Shown one piece after another: positions 1 to 9,044 of a stretch of 64,000 bases of DNA. The position numbers and the translations under genes are program-made. How positions within the stretch are numbered: the stretch's first letter is position 1; the number at the start of each line of letters is the position of its first letter. The notes below the pieces were generated by a model. It ran no database searches. It was not told the DNA's origin and was given only the letters and a program-made list of their open reading frames with translations. This DNA is from an uncultured Acetobacteraceae bacterium (lineage in GTDB: Bacteria > Pseudomonadota > Alphaproteobacteria > Acetobacterales > Acetobacteraceae), in contig CAIYDT010000247.1 in NCBI GenBank assembly GCA_903924985.1, positions 1-64,000 of the forward strand, given 5' to 3'.

Positions 1-1177
1 TCAACGCACCAAGCTCGGTGGAGCTGAGCCCGCCAAGCTGGGTCGTGGTCAGGGCGCCGATGTTGGACGAGGTCAGCGCGGCGATGTTCGTCGTGCTCAA
101 AGAACCCAACTGCGTCGATGTCATACCGCCGAGCTGCGTGGTGGTCAGCGCGGCGATCTCCGCGGTTTTCAGGCCGCCAAGCTGGGTGGTGGTGAGCTCC
201 GCCACGCCCGTGGACGTGAAGTTGGCGAATTGGGTGGCACTGAGGGCGCCGAGTTGCGCCGCGGTCAGACCGTCGATTTGGGTGGTGGTGAGCGCTGCGA
301 TGTCGGTGGTGGTCAGGGCGCCGGCCTGAGACGTGCTCAGGGTGCCGAGTTGCGTGGACGTCAGGCTGCCCAACTGGGTGGTGGTCAGGGCGCCGATTTC
401 GGCGGATTTCAACCCCCCGATCTGCCCGGTGGTCAGCACCGTCAGTTCGGTGGTGGTGAGCCCGCCGAATTGGGTGGTGCTGAGTGCGCCCAGCTGTGTC
501 GATGTCAGCCCGCCAAGCTGCGTGGTCGTCAAAGCCGCGATCTCAGTGGTGATCAGGCCGCCGATCTGGCCGGTGGTCAGGCCGCCCAACTGCGTGGACG
601 TGAGCCCCCCGAGTTGCGTAGTGGTCAGGGTTCCGATGTTTGTACTGTTGATGCTGCCAAGCTGCGTGCCGGTCAGGGCGGTCAGTTGCGTGGTCGTCAG
701 GCCGCCAACCTGCGTGGTGGTCAGGGCCGCTATGTCGGTGGTCTTCAACCCGCTCACTTGCGTGGTGGTCAAGGTGCCGACGTCGGTGGATGTCATGTTG
801 CTGAATTGCGCGGCGGTCAGCGCCCCCATCTGGGTCGCCGTCAGGCCGCCCACCTGGGTGGTGGTCAGCGCCGCGACATCGGTGGTGGTCAGGCCCGCCG
901 TGGCGGCGGTGCTCAAAGCCCCCAATTGCGTCGACGTCAGGGTGCCGAACTGCGTCGTGGTCAGCCCCGACAGGGCGGTGGACGCGAAGGCCCCCGCCTG
1001 GGTGGTGCTTAGCAGCGGCAAATCGGTGGTGGTCAGGGCCGCCACCTGGCTGGCGTTCAGCACCGCGATCTGCGTCGCCGCGAAGGCCTGCACATCGGTC
1101 GTGGTCAGCGCGGCGATGACCGTGGTGGTCAGATTGGCGACTTGTGTTGTGGTCAGAGAGGTGACGATGGAGGTCAT
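1..1177 (-). CDS. Octapeptide-repeat protein (partial, runs off left edge)
   Basis: The reading frame starts at ATG 1177-1175 and stays open to base 2, giving 392 codons with no stop. After a 7-residue start (MTSIVTS) the protein is 48 back-to-back units of 8 residues, consensus LTTTQLGG or LTTTDIAA, with a hydrophobic residue at positions 1 and 6 and T/S plus Q/D/E between. The matching 24-bp DNA repeat leaves the other frames open too, but only this frame has a good ribosome site (GGGAGAG about 7 nt upstream) and a perfectly regular protein. There is no signal peptide at the N-terminus. Low-complexity T/L repeats of this kind occur in large proteins annotated as beta-strand-repeat or exported proteins, but I cannot assign a function. 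The C-terminus, which would carry any anchor or secretion signal, is outside the window. Confidence 0.8.
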   Translation of the reverse strand, partial: MTSIVTSLTTTQVANLTTTVIAALTTTDVQAFAATQIAVLNASQVAALTTTDLPLLSTTQAGAFASTALSGLTTTQFGTLTSTQLGALSTAATAGLTTTDVAALTTTQVGGLTATQMGALTAAQFSNMTSTDVGTLTTTQVSGLKTTDIAALTTTQVGGLTTTQLTALTGTQLGSINSTNIGTLTTTQLGGLTSTQLGGLTTGQIGGLITTEIAALTTTQLGGLTSTQLGALSTTQFGGLTTTELTVLTTGQIGGLKSAEIGALTTTQLGSLTSTQLGTLSTSQAGALTTTDIAALTTTQIDGLTAAQLGALSATQFANFTSTGVAELTTTQLGGLKTAEIAALTTTQLGGMTSTQLGSLSTTNIAALTSSNIGALTTTQLGGLSSTELGAL

Positions 1178-1474
1178 GGATCAGCTCTCCCGCATCGGAC
1201 GAGCGGACGGGGTAAACACCGAATTCGAAACGTACATGACCCTTCTCCTTGGCCAAAACCGGGCAACCGCCGTCGCGGGTGCCGTTCTGGCGCCTCGAGC
1301 GGGATCGTGTTTCTCGGGCGATTAGGTCAGGAAAAGGTTAACGAGGTACTAACGCGGACCGGAAAAAACGCGGTTGGCGAAAAAAATTACGCATGGCGGA
1401 GGTCTGAACCGGACATGGCGTTTCGGCCGGCGATCGGGTATGGGGACGCCGTTTACCAACAGGAGACTCCCCAC

Positions 1475-1840
1475 TTGCCGGCCTTCAAGCATGCCGACTT
1501 CACCGATCGCGCCTCCGCCGCCGCGAAAGCCAAACAAGCCCTGATCGAGAAATTCCGCGCCCGCCCGGGTCCGGACGACCCCGCCGTGCAGGCGAAAATC
1601 GCCGAACGCCTGGCCATCGCCGAAGCCCGCGAGAAGCGGGAGCAGGAGCGGAAGCTCGCCCGCGAGGCCGAAGCCGCCCGCAAAGCCGCCGAAGAATTGG
1701 AACGCCAGGCCGAAGCTGCCCGCAAGGCGGCGGAAAAGACCGAGGAAGAAAAGGCCCGCAAGGCAGACCTTCTCGCTCTGGAAGCCGAACGCAAAGCCGC
1801 CCGCGACGCGCGTTACGCCGCCCGCAAGGCGCGGCGTTAA
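1475..1840 (+). CDS. DUF6481 family protein
   Basis: This is a 121-residue, highly charged protein. It opens with PAFKHADFTDR and an Ala/Lys-rich stretch, then a long Glu/Arg/Ala/Lys region (about residues 45-121) that should form one continuous helix or coiled coil. The N-terminal pattern matches the DUF6481 family of alphaproteobacterial proteins, whose role is unknown. I chose the TTG at 1475 because AGGAGA ends 8 nt before it and the family begins here. An in-frame ATG at 1415 would add 20 unrelated residues and lacks a ribosome site. The stop codon overlaps that of the convergent leuD gene. Confidence 0.75.
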   Translation: MPAFKHADFTDRASAAAKAKQALIEKFRARPGPDDPAVQAKIAERLAIAEAREKREQERKLAREAEAARKAAEELERQAEAARKAAEKTEEEKARKADLLALEAERKAARDARYAARKARR

Positions 1841-2472
1841 CCCCCCGCGCTGGCGAACGCCCAGGGCCGCTCCGCGTTCGCTCGGCCCTCATAATCCGCG
1901 ATGTCGTCGACGCTGCGGAGCATGAAGCCGAGCTGATCGAGGCCTTCCATCAAAGGCAGGCGGCGATTGTCGGGGAGGTCGAACGTCACCGGCTCCATGC
2001 CGGACACCCGTAGCTCCCGCTTTTCCAGGTCCACCGTCAGTTCGGACGCGTTGGTGCGGGCCAGGCCTTTGGTCAGGCGTTCGATGTCCTCCATCGGCAC
2101 CCGCAGCGGCAGCAGGCCGTTCTGGAAGGCGTTGTCGTGGAAGATGTCGCCGAAGCTGGGGGCGATGACGCAGGCGATGCCGGCTTCCTGTAGCGACCAC
2201 ACGGCGGTCTCACGGGAGCTGCCGCAGCCGAAATTTTCCCCCGTTAGCAGGATGCGGGCGCCCTGGTAGCGGGGTTCTCCCAAGACGAAATCGGTCTTCG
2301 GCGTGCCGTCGGGGAAGTAGCGCAAATTGGCGAAGAGCTTGTCCTTGAAGCTCATGACGATGGCTTCCTCGGGCTTTTTGCCGGGGAAGTGGGAGGGCGC
2401 GATCAGGTCGGTGCTGATGTTGGGCATCGGGATCGGGGCCGCGACACCGGTCAGGACGGTGAATTTTTCCAT
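1837..2472 (-). CDS. leuD: 3-isopropylmalate dehydratase small subunit (LeuD-like)
   Basis: This 211-residue swivel-domain subunit pairs with the upstream LeuC to isomerise 2- to 3-isopropylmalate in leucine synthesis, or a related 2-hydroxyacid. It begins MEKFTVLTGVAAPIPMPNIS, typical of LeuD, and carries the FGCGSSRE loop. After this loop it reads TAVWSL where housekeeping LeuD has HAPWAL, and the PSHFPGKKPEE segment after the start also differs from the usual form. The ATG follows GGGAGGAAGCGAAA. It lies 14 bp downstream of leuC, so the two are co-transcribed. A LeuCD paralogue with another substrate is possible. Confidence 0.85.
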   Translation of the reverse strand: MEKFTVLTGVAAPIPMPNISTDLIAPSHFPGKKPEEAIVMSFKDKLFANLRYFPDGTPKTDFVLGEPRYQGARILLTGENFGCGSSRETAVWSLQEAGIACVIAPSFGDIFHDNAFQNGLLPLRVPMEDIERLTKGLARTNASELTVDLEKRELRVSGMEPVTFDLPDNRRLPLMEGLDQLGFMLRSVDDIADYEGRANAERPWAFASAGG

Positions 2473-2486
2473 TTTCGCTTCCTCCC

Positions 2487-3890
<1,404 letters not shown>

Positions 3891-4025
3891 GGTGCGGTTT
3901 CCCCCGATCGCTTGGATGCCATGCTACGGGCGGCGGTTGGGAATGGCGACCCCTGGTCACGCGCTCGCCGTGGATAGTCGCGGCGCGCCATTGGTGCGGT
4001 AACACATCCGGTTTCCCCGATGTTT

Positions 4026-4409
4026 TCAGCTTTCGTCGATCACGCTGACATGGGCGGCGACGATGCGCCAGCCCTCGGGCATGCGCACCCAGGTTTGCAT
4101 CTGGCGGCCGGTCTTGCCGGGGAGGGATACGCGGTTAAACAACGTCGAGACGGTGGCGAAGTCCCGGCCATACGTCGTGATGCGGGTGCGGGAGAGCGTG
4201 CGTGCCAGCCCCACCGCGGAGCGGGCGGAGCGGAAGGCGCCGATTTCCGCCCAGCTGTACAGGTTCTCGCCGATGCCGTAGCGGATCGTGTCGGGGCTGT
4301 TCCAGAACAGGGCCTGGAGCGCCGCCGCATCGTTCGCCATCAGCGCGGCTTCGTATCGGTCGTGCAGCGCTTCGACCTCGGCTGTTATTCCGGGGAGGTT
4401 TATGTCCAT
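4026..4409 (-). CDS. AtzH/HpxZ-like NTF2-fold protein (DUF3225)
   Basis: A 127-residue protein with the SnoaL/NTF2-like fold. The stretch RYEAALMANDAAALQALFW, the YGIGENLYSW segment and the C-terminal WVRMPEGWRIVAAHVS are characteristic of DUF3225 proteins such as HpxZ (oxalurate catabolism) and AtzH (subunit of the carboxybiuret hydrolase complex). It starts 12 bp after the amidase gene on the same strand and is clearly co-transcribed with it. By analogy with AtzE-AtzG-AtzH it probably partners with or stabilises that amidase. The substrate cannot be read from sequence. Confidence 0.8.
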   Translation of the reverse strand: MDINLPGITAEVEALHDRYEAALMANDAAALQALFWNSPDTIRYGIGENLYSWAEIGAFRSARSAVGLARTLSRTRITTYGRDFATVSTLFNRVSLPGKTGRQMQTWVRMPEGWRIVAAHVSVIDES

Positions 4410-4420
4410 TTCGGGGGTTC

Positions 4421-6034
4421 TCAGGTAATAAAGATATTGCTGGGTTCGTCGTGAAATTCCGGCGTCCGCTCCAGCCGGCCGGTCATTTCGTCGATATACG
4501 GCGCGGTGGCGCAGAGTTGCTCGAAATGGCGCTCATTCAGGGTCAGGCCGGCGCGCTGGCACAGGGCCGCGATCTCGTCCCGGCGGGTCTGGCCGATCGT
4601 TGCCTTTTCGGGTTCCGGCACGGGCGGTTGTTCGGGGGCGAACACGGCGTTGGGGTCGAGCGTCGGCCGCCGCCCGCGCCAGGGGGTTGCTTGTTCGTAG
4701 GCGTGCGCCACTTGCAGCACCGTCGCGTCGGCGAAGGGCCGGGCGTAGATCTGCATCGACAGCGGCAGCCCGCCATCCGTGTAGCCGATGCATTGCGCCA
4801 GGGCCGGGCCGCCCAGCACGTTGAACGGGGTGGTCAGGGACGCCTTTTGCCAGAAGCTGATCGTGCGCCACGCATCCAGGCGTCCTGCCGGGCCGGGGCC
4901 GGCCGTCAGAAACGCGTCGTATTTCGCGTAAAGCGGTTGCATGTCCGCGATCATCTTGCGCCGCTGGCGGTTGGCCTGCATGTAATCGGCGGAGGAAATC
5001 AATAGCGCGCCCAGCGTGCGGCCCAGAAAATCTTCCCCGAAATTATTTAATTGCGTGCGCAAGGCCGGCTCGTGCACGGCATAAAGTTCGCTCTCCGCGC
5101 TGGTGATTTTGACGTCGTGGTATTGCTGCGCCGGGCGGATGCGGACGTCCTCCAGGATTGCACCAAGGCCGCGCAGCACGTCGTAGGCCGCTTCCAGCGC
5201 CTGTTTCACGACCGGGGGCGTGGGGATGTCGTCTTCGTAGAGATGCCTGATAATCCCGATCCGCACCCCCTTCACCGACCCTGTCAGGCCGGCGCGATAT
5301 GGGGGGATTTCCCGGTCGGCGCTGGCGGGGTCCTTGGGATCGTGCCCGGCGATGGCTTGCAGCATGATCGCGCAGTCCTCGGCGGTCCAGGTCAGCGGGC
5401 CGGCGTGGTCGTAGCTGAAGGAGTTTGTGTAAACGCCGGAGCGGCTGACCAGCCCATAGGTCGGTTTCAAACCGATCAGCCCGCACAACGCCGCCGGGTT
5501 GCGGATCGAACCGCCGGTGTCCGAGCCCAGCGACCCCATCGTCAACCCAGTCGCGCCCGCGGCGCCCGAACCGGAGGACGACCCGCCCGTGACGTGGTCC
5601 CGGTTCCAGGGATTGCGCGCCGCCGGCCAGGGCAGGTCGAAGGAGGGGCCGCCGTGGGCGAATTCATGGGTGGATAGTTTCCCCAACAGCACCGCGCCGG
5701 CCTGGGTCAGCTTCGTCACGGTGGTGGCATCGAAATCCGGCACATAGTTCTCGCGGGTGCGGGAATGGCCGGTCGTGCGGATGCCGGCGGTGCAGTAAAT
5801 GTCTTTCAGCGCGTAGGGGATGCCATGCATCGGCCCCCGGTAGTTGCCGGCCGCGATCTCCTGTTCGGCGACCTTCGCCTGCGCCATCGCGCGATCGGCG
5901 GTGACCAACAGGTACGCGTTGAGCTGGGGGTCGAGTGCCGCGATGCGGTCGATGAATGTTCGGGTCAGCTCGACCGGGGAGAGTTTTCGGCATGCGATCA
6001 GGCGGGCCGCTTCGGCGATGGTCATGAAGTGCAT
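4421..6034 (-). CDS. Amidase-signature hydrolase with AtzG-like C-terminal tail
   Basis: A 537-residue amidase-signature enzyme (GatA/AtzE type). The Ser-cisSer-Lys triad is visible as Lys77 (YALKDIY), the GGSSSGSG loop at 150-157 and the nucleophile Ser176 in SDTGGSIR. It hydrolyses a C-N bond in an amide or urea-like compound. The last ~54 residues (484-537) are an extra helical module ending in DEPSNIF, resembling the separate small subunit AtzG (DUF4089). With the AtzH-like gene 12 bp downstream, this looks like an AtzE-G fusion plus H. The start follows GGAGG 7 nt upstream. A second in-frame ATG lies three codons in. Confidence 0.85.
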   Translation of the reverse strand: MHFMTIAEAARLIACRKLSPVELTRTFIDRIAALDPQLNAYLLVTADRAMAQAKVAEQEIAAGNYRGPMHGIPYALKDIYCTAGIRTTGHSRTRENYVPDFDATTVTKLTQAGAVLLGKLSTHEFAHGGPSFDLPWPAARNPWNRDHVTGGSSSGSGAAGATGLTMGSLGSDTGGSIRNPAALCGLIGLKPTYGLVSRSGVYTNSFSYDHAGPLTWTAEDCAIMLQAIAGHDPKDPASADREIPPYRAGLTGSVKGVRIGIIRHLYEDDIPTPPVVKQALEAAYDVLRGLGAILEDVRIRPAQQYHDVKITSAESELYAVHEPALRTQLNNFGEDFLGRTLGALLISSADYMQANRQRRKMIADMQPLYAKYDAFLTAGPGPAGRLDAWRTISFWQKASLTTPFNVLGGPALAQCIGYTDGGLPLSMQIYARPFADATVLQVAHAYEQATPWRGRRPTLDPNAVFAPEQPPVPEPEKATIGQTRRDEIAALCQRAGLTLNERHFEQLCATAPYIDEMTGRLERTPEFHDEPSNIFIT

Positions 6035-6091
6035 GGGGGACCTCCATGCACAGGCTACACCGGGTTTTTGCGGCGTGTCAGTCCCGCTGAT

Positions 6092-6238
6092 TCAATCGGG
6101 GGCGTCGTCGAACAGGATCCGGTTGGCGGCGCCCTCCAGGTCCTCGAACTGGCCGGTGCGCAGGGCCCAGAGGAATAAGGCCAACCCGCCCCCGCCCAGC
6201 ACCAGACTCGCGCCCAGGAGGTAAAGAATGACGGTCAT
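6092..6238 (-). CDS. ccoS: cbb3 oxidase maturation protein CcoS
   Basis: A 48-residue protein with one N-terminal membrane helix (about residues 4-25), followed by LWALRTGQFEDLEG and an acidic end (FDDAPD). The helix followed by GQFEDLEG and a nearby R-I-L-F/DD is the CcoS signature. CcoS is needed to insert the haem and copper cofactors of cbb3 oxidase. Its ATG overlaps the ccoI stop by 4 nt (ATGA), which shows translational coupling at the end of the cco operon. Confidence 0.9.
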   Translation of the reverse strand: MTVILYLLGASLVLGGGGLALFLWALRTGQFEDLEGAANRILFDDAPD

Positions 6239-8580
6239 GTGCGCCTCGCTCTAAAACTGTTCGCCATCACCAGCAGGGACGACGTGGACATCGCCGCCGC
6301 CGCCAGCCAGGGCGTGACCCAGCCGGCAACCGCGAGCGGCACCATCAGCACGTTGTAGCCGATCGCCATGATCAGGTTGGCGCGCATCACGGCGCGCGCT
6401 CGGCGGGCAGCCTCGATTGTCACGGCGATCGGCGAGAGATTGACGCCCTGGAAGACGACGTCGGCCACCGTCTGACTGATATCGGCGGCTGAGGCGGGGG
6501 AGGCGGAGACATAGGCCGCTGCCAGAGACGGGCTGTCGTTCAGCCCGTCGCCCACCATCAGGACCCGGTGGCCCTGCCGGGCGAGCGCCTCGATCATGGC
6601 GGCCTTTTGCACCGGGGAGCATCCGGCGTGCCAGTCGGAGATACCCACGATGCTCGCGACCGATCCGACAGCGTTCTGGTTGTCGCCGGAGATCAGTTGC
6701 ACGGACAGGCCGAGCGCGCGCAGTTCGGCGATGGTCGTGGCGGCATCGGGACGGGGGCGTTCGGCGAACGCGAAACGGACGGAGGTGCGGCCGGGGCGGG
6801 TGAACCAGAGTTCGGGGCCATCGATTGGTGTGGCGTTGGCGATGCCGCAGAAGGCGCGGCTGCCCAGTCGCGCACCCTGGGACGTGAGGCCTTGCCCGGG
6901 GACCTCGGTTACTTGCTCCGCCGCGACCACCGGTCCGGCAGCGGCCAGCAGCGAACGCGCGAGTGGATGGCGGCTGTGAGCGGCCAAGGCGGCAGCGGCG
7001 CGCAACGGTTCCGGGTCGATCCAACCGGGGACCAAAGCGAGGGCTGGTTCCGTGAGCGTGCCGGTTTTGTCGAATACCACGGTATCGACCTCCGCCAGAC
7101 GCTCCAGCGCGGTGCCGGATTTCAGCAGGATACCCAGTTTGAACAGGCGCGATGTCGTGATGACCTGCACCGCGGGGACGGCCAACGCCAAGGCGCAGGG
7201 GCAGGTGACGATCAGCACCGCGCAGGCGGTCAGCAAGGATTGGCCGAGCGGGGCGGATTCCGCGACATACCACCAGAAGAAGGTGAGGACGGCGGTCGCG
7301 TGCACGGCCGGTGCGTAAAGGCGCGCCACCCGGTCGGCGAGGACAACGAAACGGGATCGGCGCGCCTCGGCTGCTTCGATCAGCCGTACGCAATCGGCGA
7401 GTAGCGTGGTGTCGCCGGTCGCGGTGGCCCTGATAATTAACGGCTCGCCGAGATTCAGGGTGCCGGCGAACACCGCCGAACCGGGTTCGGCCGTTGCCGG
7501 CAGGCTTTCGCCGGTGACGAGGCTGGTGTCGAGCGGGGCGGTGCCGCGCTCCACGATGCCGTCGGCGCCGATCCGTTCACCCATGCCCACCAGCACGCGG
7601 TCGCCATGGACGATCGCCTGCTGGGCGCGCCGGTCCGTCGTTCCGTCCGGCAGCAGCACCGTCACGTCGGCGGCGCGCAAGGTCAGCAGTTGCTCCGCCG
7701 TCGCGCGCGCCTGACCACGGGCTTTATGGTCCAGCACGCGCCCGATCAGCAGGAAAAACAGCAGGGTGATGGCGGAATCGAAATAGGTGTGCTGGGCGTG
7801 CGCGATGGTCTCGGTCAGGCTCATGGCCGTGACCAGAGTCACCCCGACGCTGATGGGCACGTCCATGTTGGTATGGCCACGACGCAGCGCGGCGAACGCG
7901 GAATGGAAGAACGGCCGCCCAGCGTAAGCGATCGCGGGTAAAGCGATAAGGGCGGACACCCAGTGCAGCAGGTCCCGCGTCGCCGGTCCCATGCCGGTGA
8001 GCCAGCCCGCGGCCTCCCCAGCCCAAAGGCCGATGGAGATCAGCATCACGTTGCCCGCCGCGAATCCCGCCACGGCGAGGGCGCGCAGCAGCGTCCGGCC
8101 GGTGCGGTCCTGCGCGGCGGCGAGGGCTTGCGCGTCGAACGGGACCAGCCGGTAACCGAGGCGCTCCACCGCGGCGACCAGTTTGGCGGCGTTATCGGCG
8201 GTGCCGGTCCAGGATAGACGCAGTTGCCGGCTGGTCATGTTCACCCGGCCAGCGGTGACGTTGGGCTCACGGGCAAGGACCGACTCGACCAGCCACACGC
8301 AGGCGCCGCATTGCAGCCCATCCACCGCCAGCGACAGCGTGTGGGTGCCGTCGGGCGTGGTAACGACGTAGCGTAGCAGATCCAGATTGGCGTCCGCTTC
8401 GGGGCGCGGTGCTCGGGCCGTGGGATCGAACTGGCGCTGGCGGTAGTAGCGGCCGAGGCCCAGGCCTTGGATGGTTTCAAAGGCGACGGCGCAACCCGGG
8501 CAGCAGAACTGCTGGCCGGTCGCGGTTGCTTGTCCGCAATGGGCGCAGGCGCTTTCAGGGATGGTGAGAGCCGCGCTCAC
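6235..8580 (-). CDS. ccoI: Copper-translocating P1B-type ATPase CcoI/FixI
   Basis: A 781-residue P-type ATPase of the inner membrane that moves copper for cbb3 oxidase assembly. The N-terminus has a Cys-rich zinc-ribbon-like segment (Cys12, 15, 26, 27, 30), then an HMA domain with GLQCGACVW (Cys91, Cys94). Later come the TGES actuator motif, the CPC motif (VTCPCALAL), the phosphorylation site DKTGTLT and the hinge GDGLND. The start is GTG at 8580, sharing a GTGA overlap with the ccoH stop. It sits in the ccoGHIS maturation block, which fixes its role. Confidence 0.93.
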   Translation of the reverse strand: MSAALTIPESACAHCGQATATGQQFCCPGCAVAFETIQGLGLGRYYRQRQFDPTARAPRPEADANLDLLRYVVTTPDGTHTLSLAVDGLQCGACVWLVESVLAREPNVTAGRVNMTSRQLRLSWTGTADNAAKLVAAVERLGYRLVPFDAQALAAAQDRTGRTLLRALAVAGFAAGNVMLISIGLWAGEAAGWLTGMGPATRDLLHWVSALIALPAIAYAGRPFFHSAFAALRRGHTNMDVPISVGVTLVTAMSLTETIAHAQHTYFDSAITLLFFLLIGRVLDHKARGQARATAEQLLTLRAADVTVLLPDGTTDRRAQQAIVHGDRVLVGMGERIGADGIVERGTAPLDTSLVTGESLPATAEPGSAVFAGTLNLGEPLIIRATATGDTTLLADCVRLIEAAEARRSRFVVLADRVARLYAPAVHATAVLTFFWWYVAESAPLGQSLLTACAVLIVTCPCALALAVPAVQVITTSRLFKLGILLKSGTALERLAEVDTVVFDKTGTLTEPALALVPGWIDPEPLRAAAALAAHSRHPLARSLLAAAGPVVAAEQVTEVPGQGLTSQGARLGSRAFCGIANATPIDGPELWFTRPGRTSVRFAFAERPRPDAATTIAELRALGLSVQLISGDNQNAVGSVASIVGISDWHAGCSPVQKAAMIEALARQGHRVLMVGDGLNDSPSLAAAYVSASPASAADISQTVADVVFQGVNLSPIAVTIEAARRARAVMRANLIMAIGYNVLMVPLAVAGWVTPWLAAAAMSTSSLLVMANSFRARRT

Positions 8581-9044
8581 TTAACCACGATGCGGCGGGT
8601 TGCGGTGACATCGTGGCCGTTGACGGAGGCGGTTAGCAGTAATTCCCACTGGCCTTGCGCCGGTAGCGATACGTCGCCGGCGTAATGGCCCGGTGTCGTT
8701 TCGTGGAATGCGACGGACGTGGTTTGGGCGTCGCCCACCGGCCGGTCCGCCGTCGCGACGATGCGGGCGTGGGCCAAGGGGGTGTGGTCCGCGCCGCTCA
8801 TGGACAGGACTGGGTGGCCGCGCTGGTCGGATGCGGCGGTGATGGTCCAGCCCAAGGCGGCCTGGTCGTGCACCCGGTCGATTACGGCGTTGTAGCGGTT
8901 CGAAAGGTCGAAGCCCTCCCCGCCCGGGGCCTGACCGGGGAAGGTGCGCAGCGCGGTGGTGGCCATGAAGATGTTGACCGCAACGACCACCGCCATGCCG
9001 CCGGCCACATACCACGGATAGAAGCGCCAAGCCGAGGTTTGCAT
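8577..9044 (-). CDS. ccoH: cbb3 oxidase accessory protein CcoH/FixH
   Basis: A 155-residue FixH-family protein with one membrane helix at about residues 10-30 (PWYVAGGMAVVVAVNIFMAT) and a periplasmic beta-rich domain ending in GQWELLLTAS. FixH/CcoH interacts with the oxidase and with CcoI during assembly. The gene is embedded in the operon: its ATG overlaps the ccoG stop by one base (TGATG) and its own stop overlaps the GTG of ccoI. Confidence 0.9.
   Translation of the reverse strand: MQTSAWRFYPWYVAGGMAVVVAVNIFMATTALRTFPGQAPGGEGFDLSNRYNAVIDRVHDQAALGWTITAASDQRGHPVLSMSGADHTPLAHARIVATADRPVGDAQTTSVAFHETTPGHYAGDVSLPAQGQWELLLTASVNGHDVTATRRIVVK

Noticed and set aside
1-1177. CRISPR-like array suggested by the regular 24-bp periodicity
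   Set aside because: There are no unique spacers between conserved repeats; variation falls in codon-like positions and the frame codes for octapeptides.
18-1325. Several long plus-strand reading frames across the left-edge repeat region
   Set aside because: They are by-products of the 24-bp repeat. They lack a regular repeat register and a ribosome site, while the minus-strand frame has both.
1142-1474. Longer N-terminus for the DUF6481 protein
   Set aside because: The extension runs into the promoter of the divergent repeat gene, has no family similarity, and the TTG at 1475 has an ideal ribosome site.
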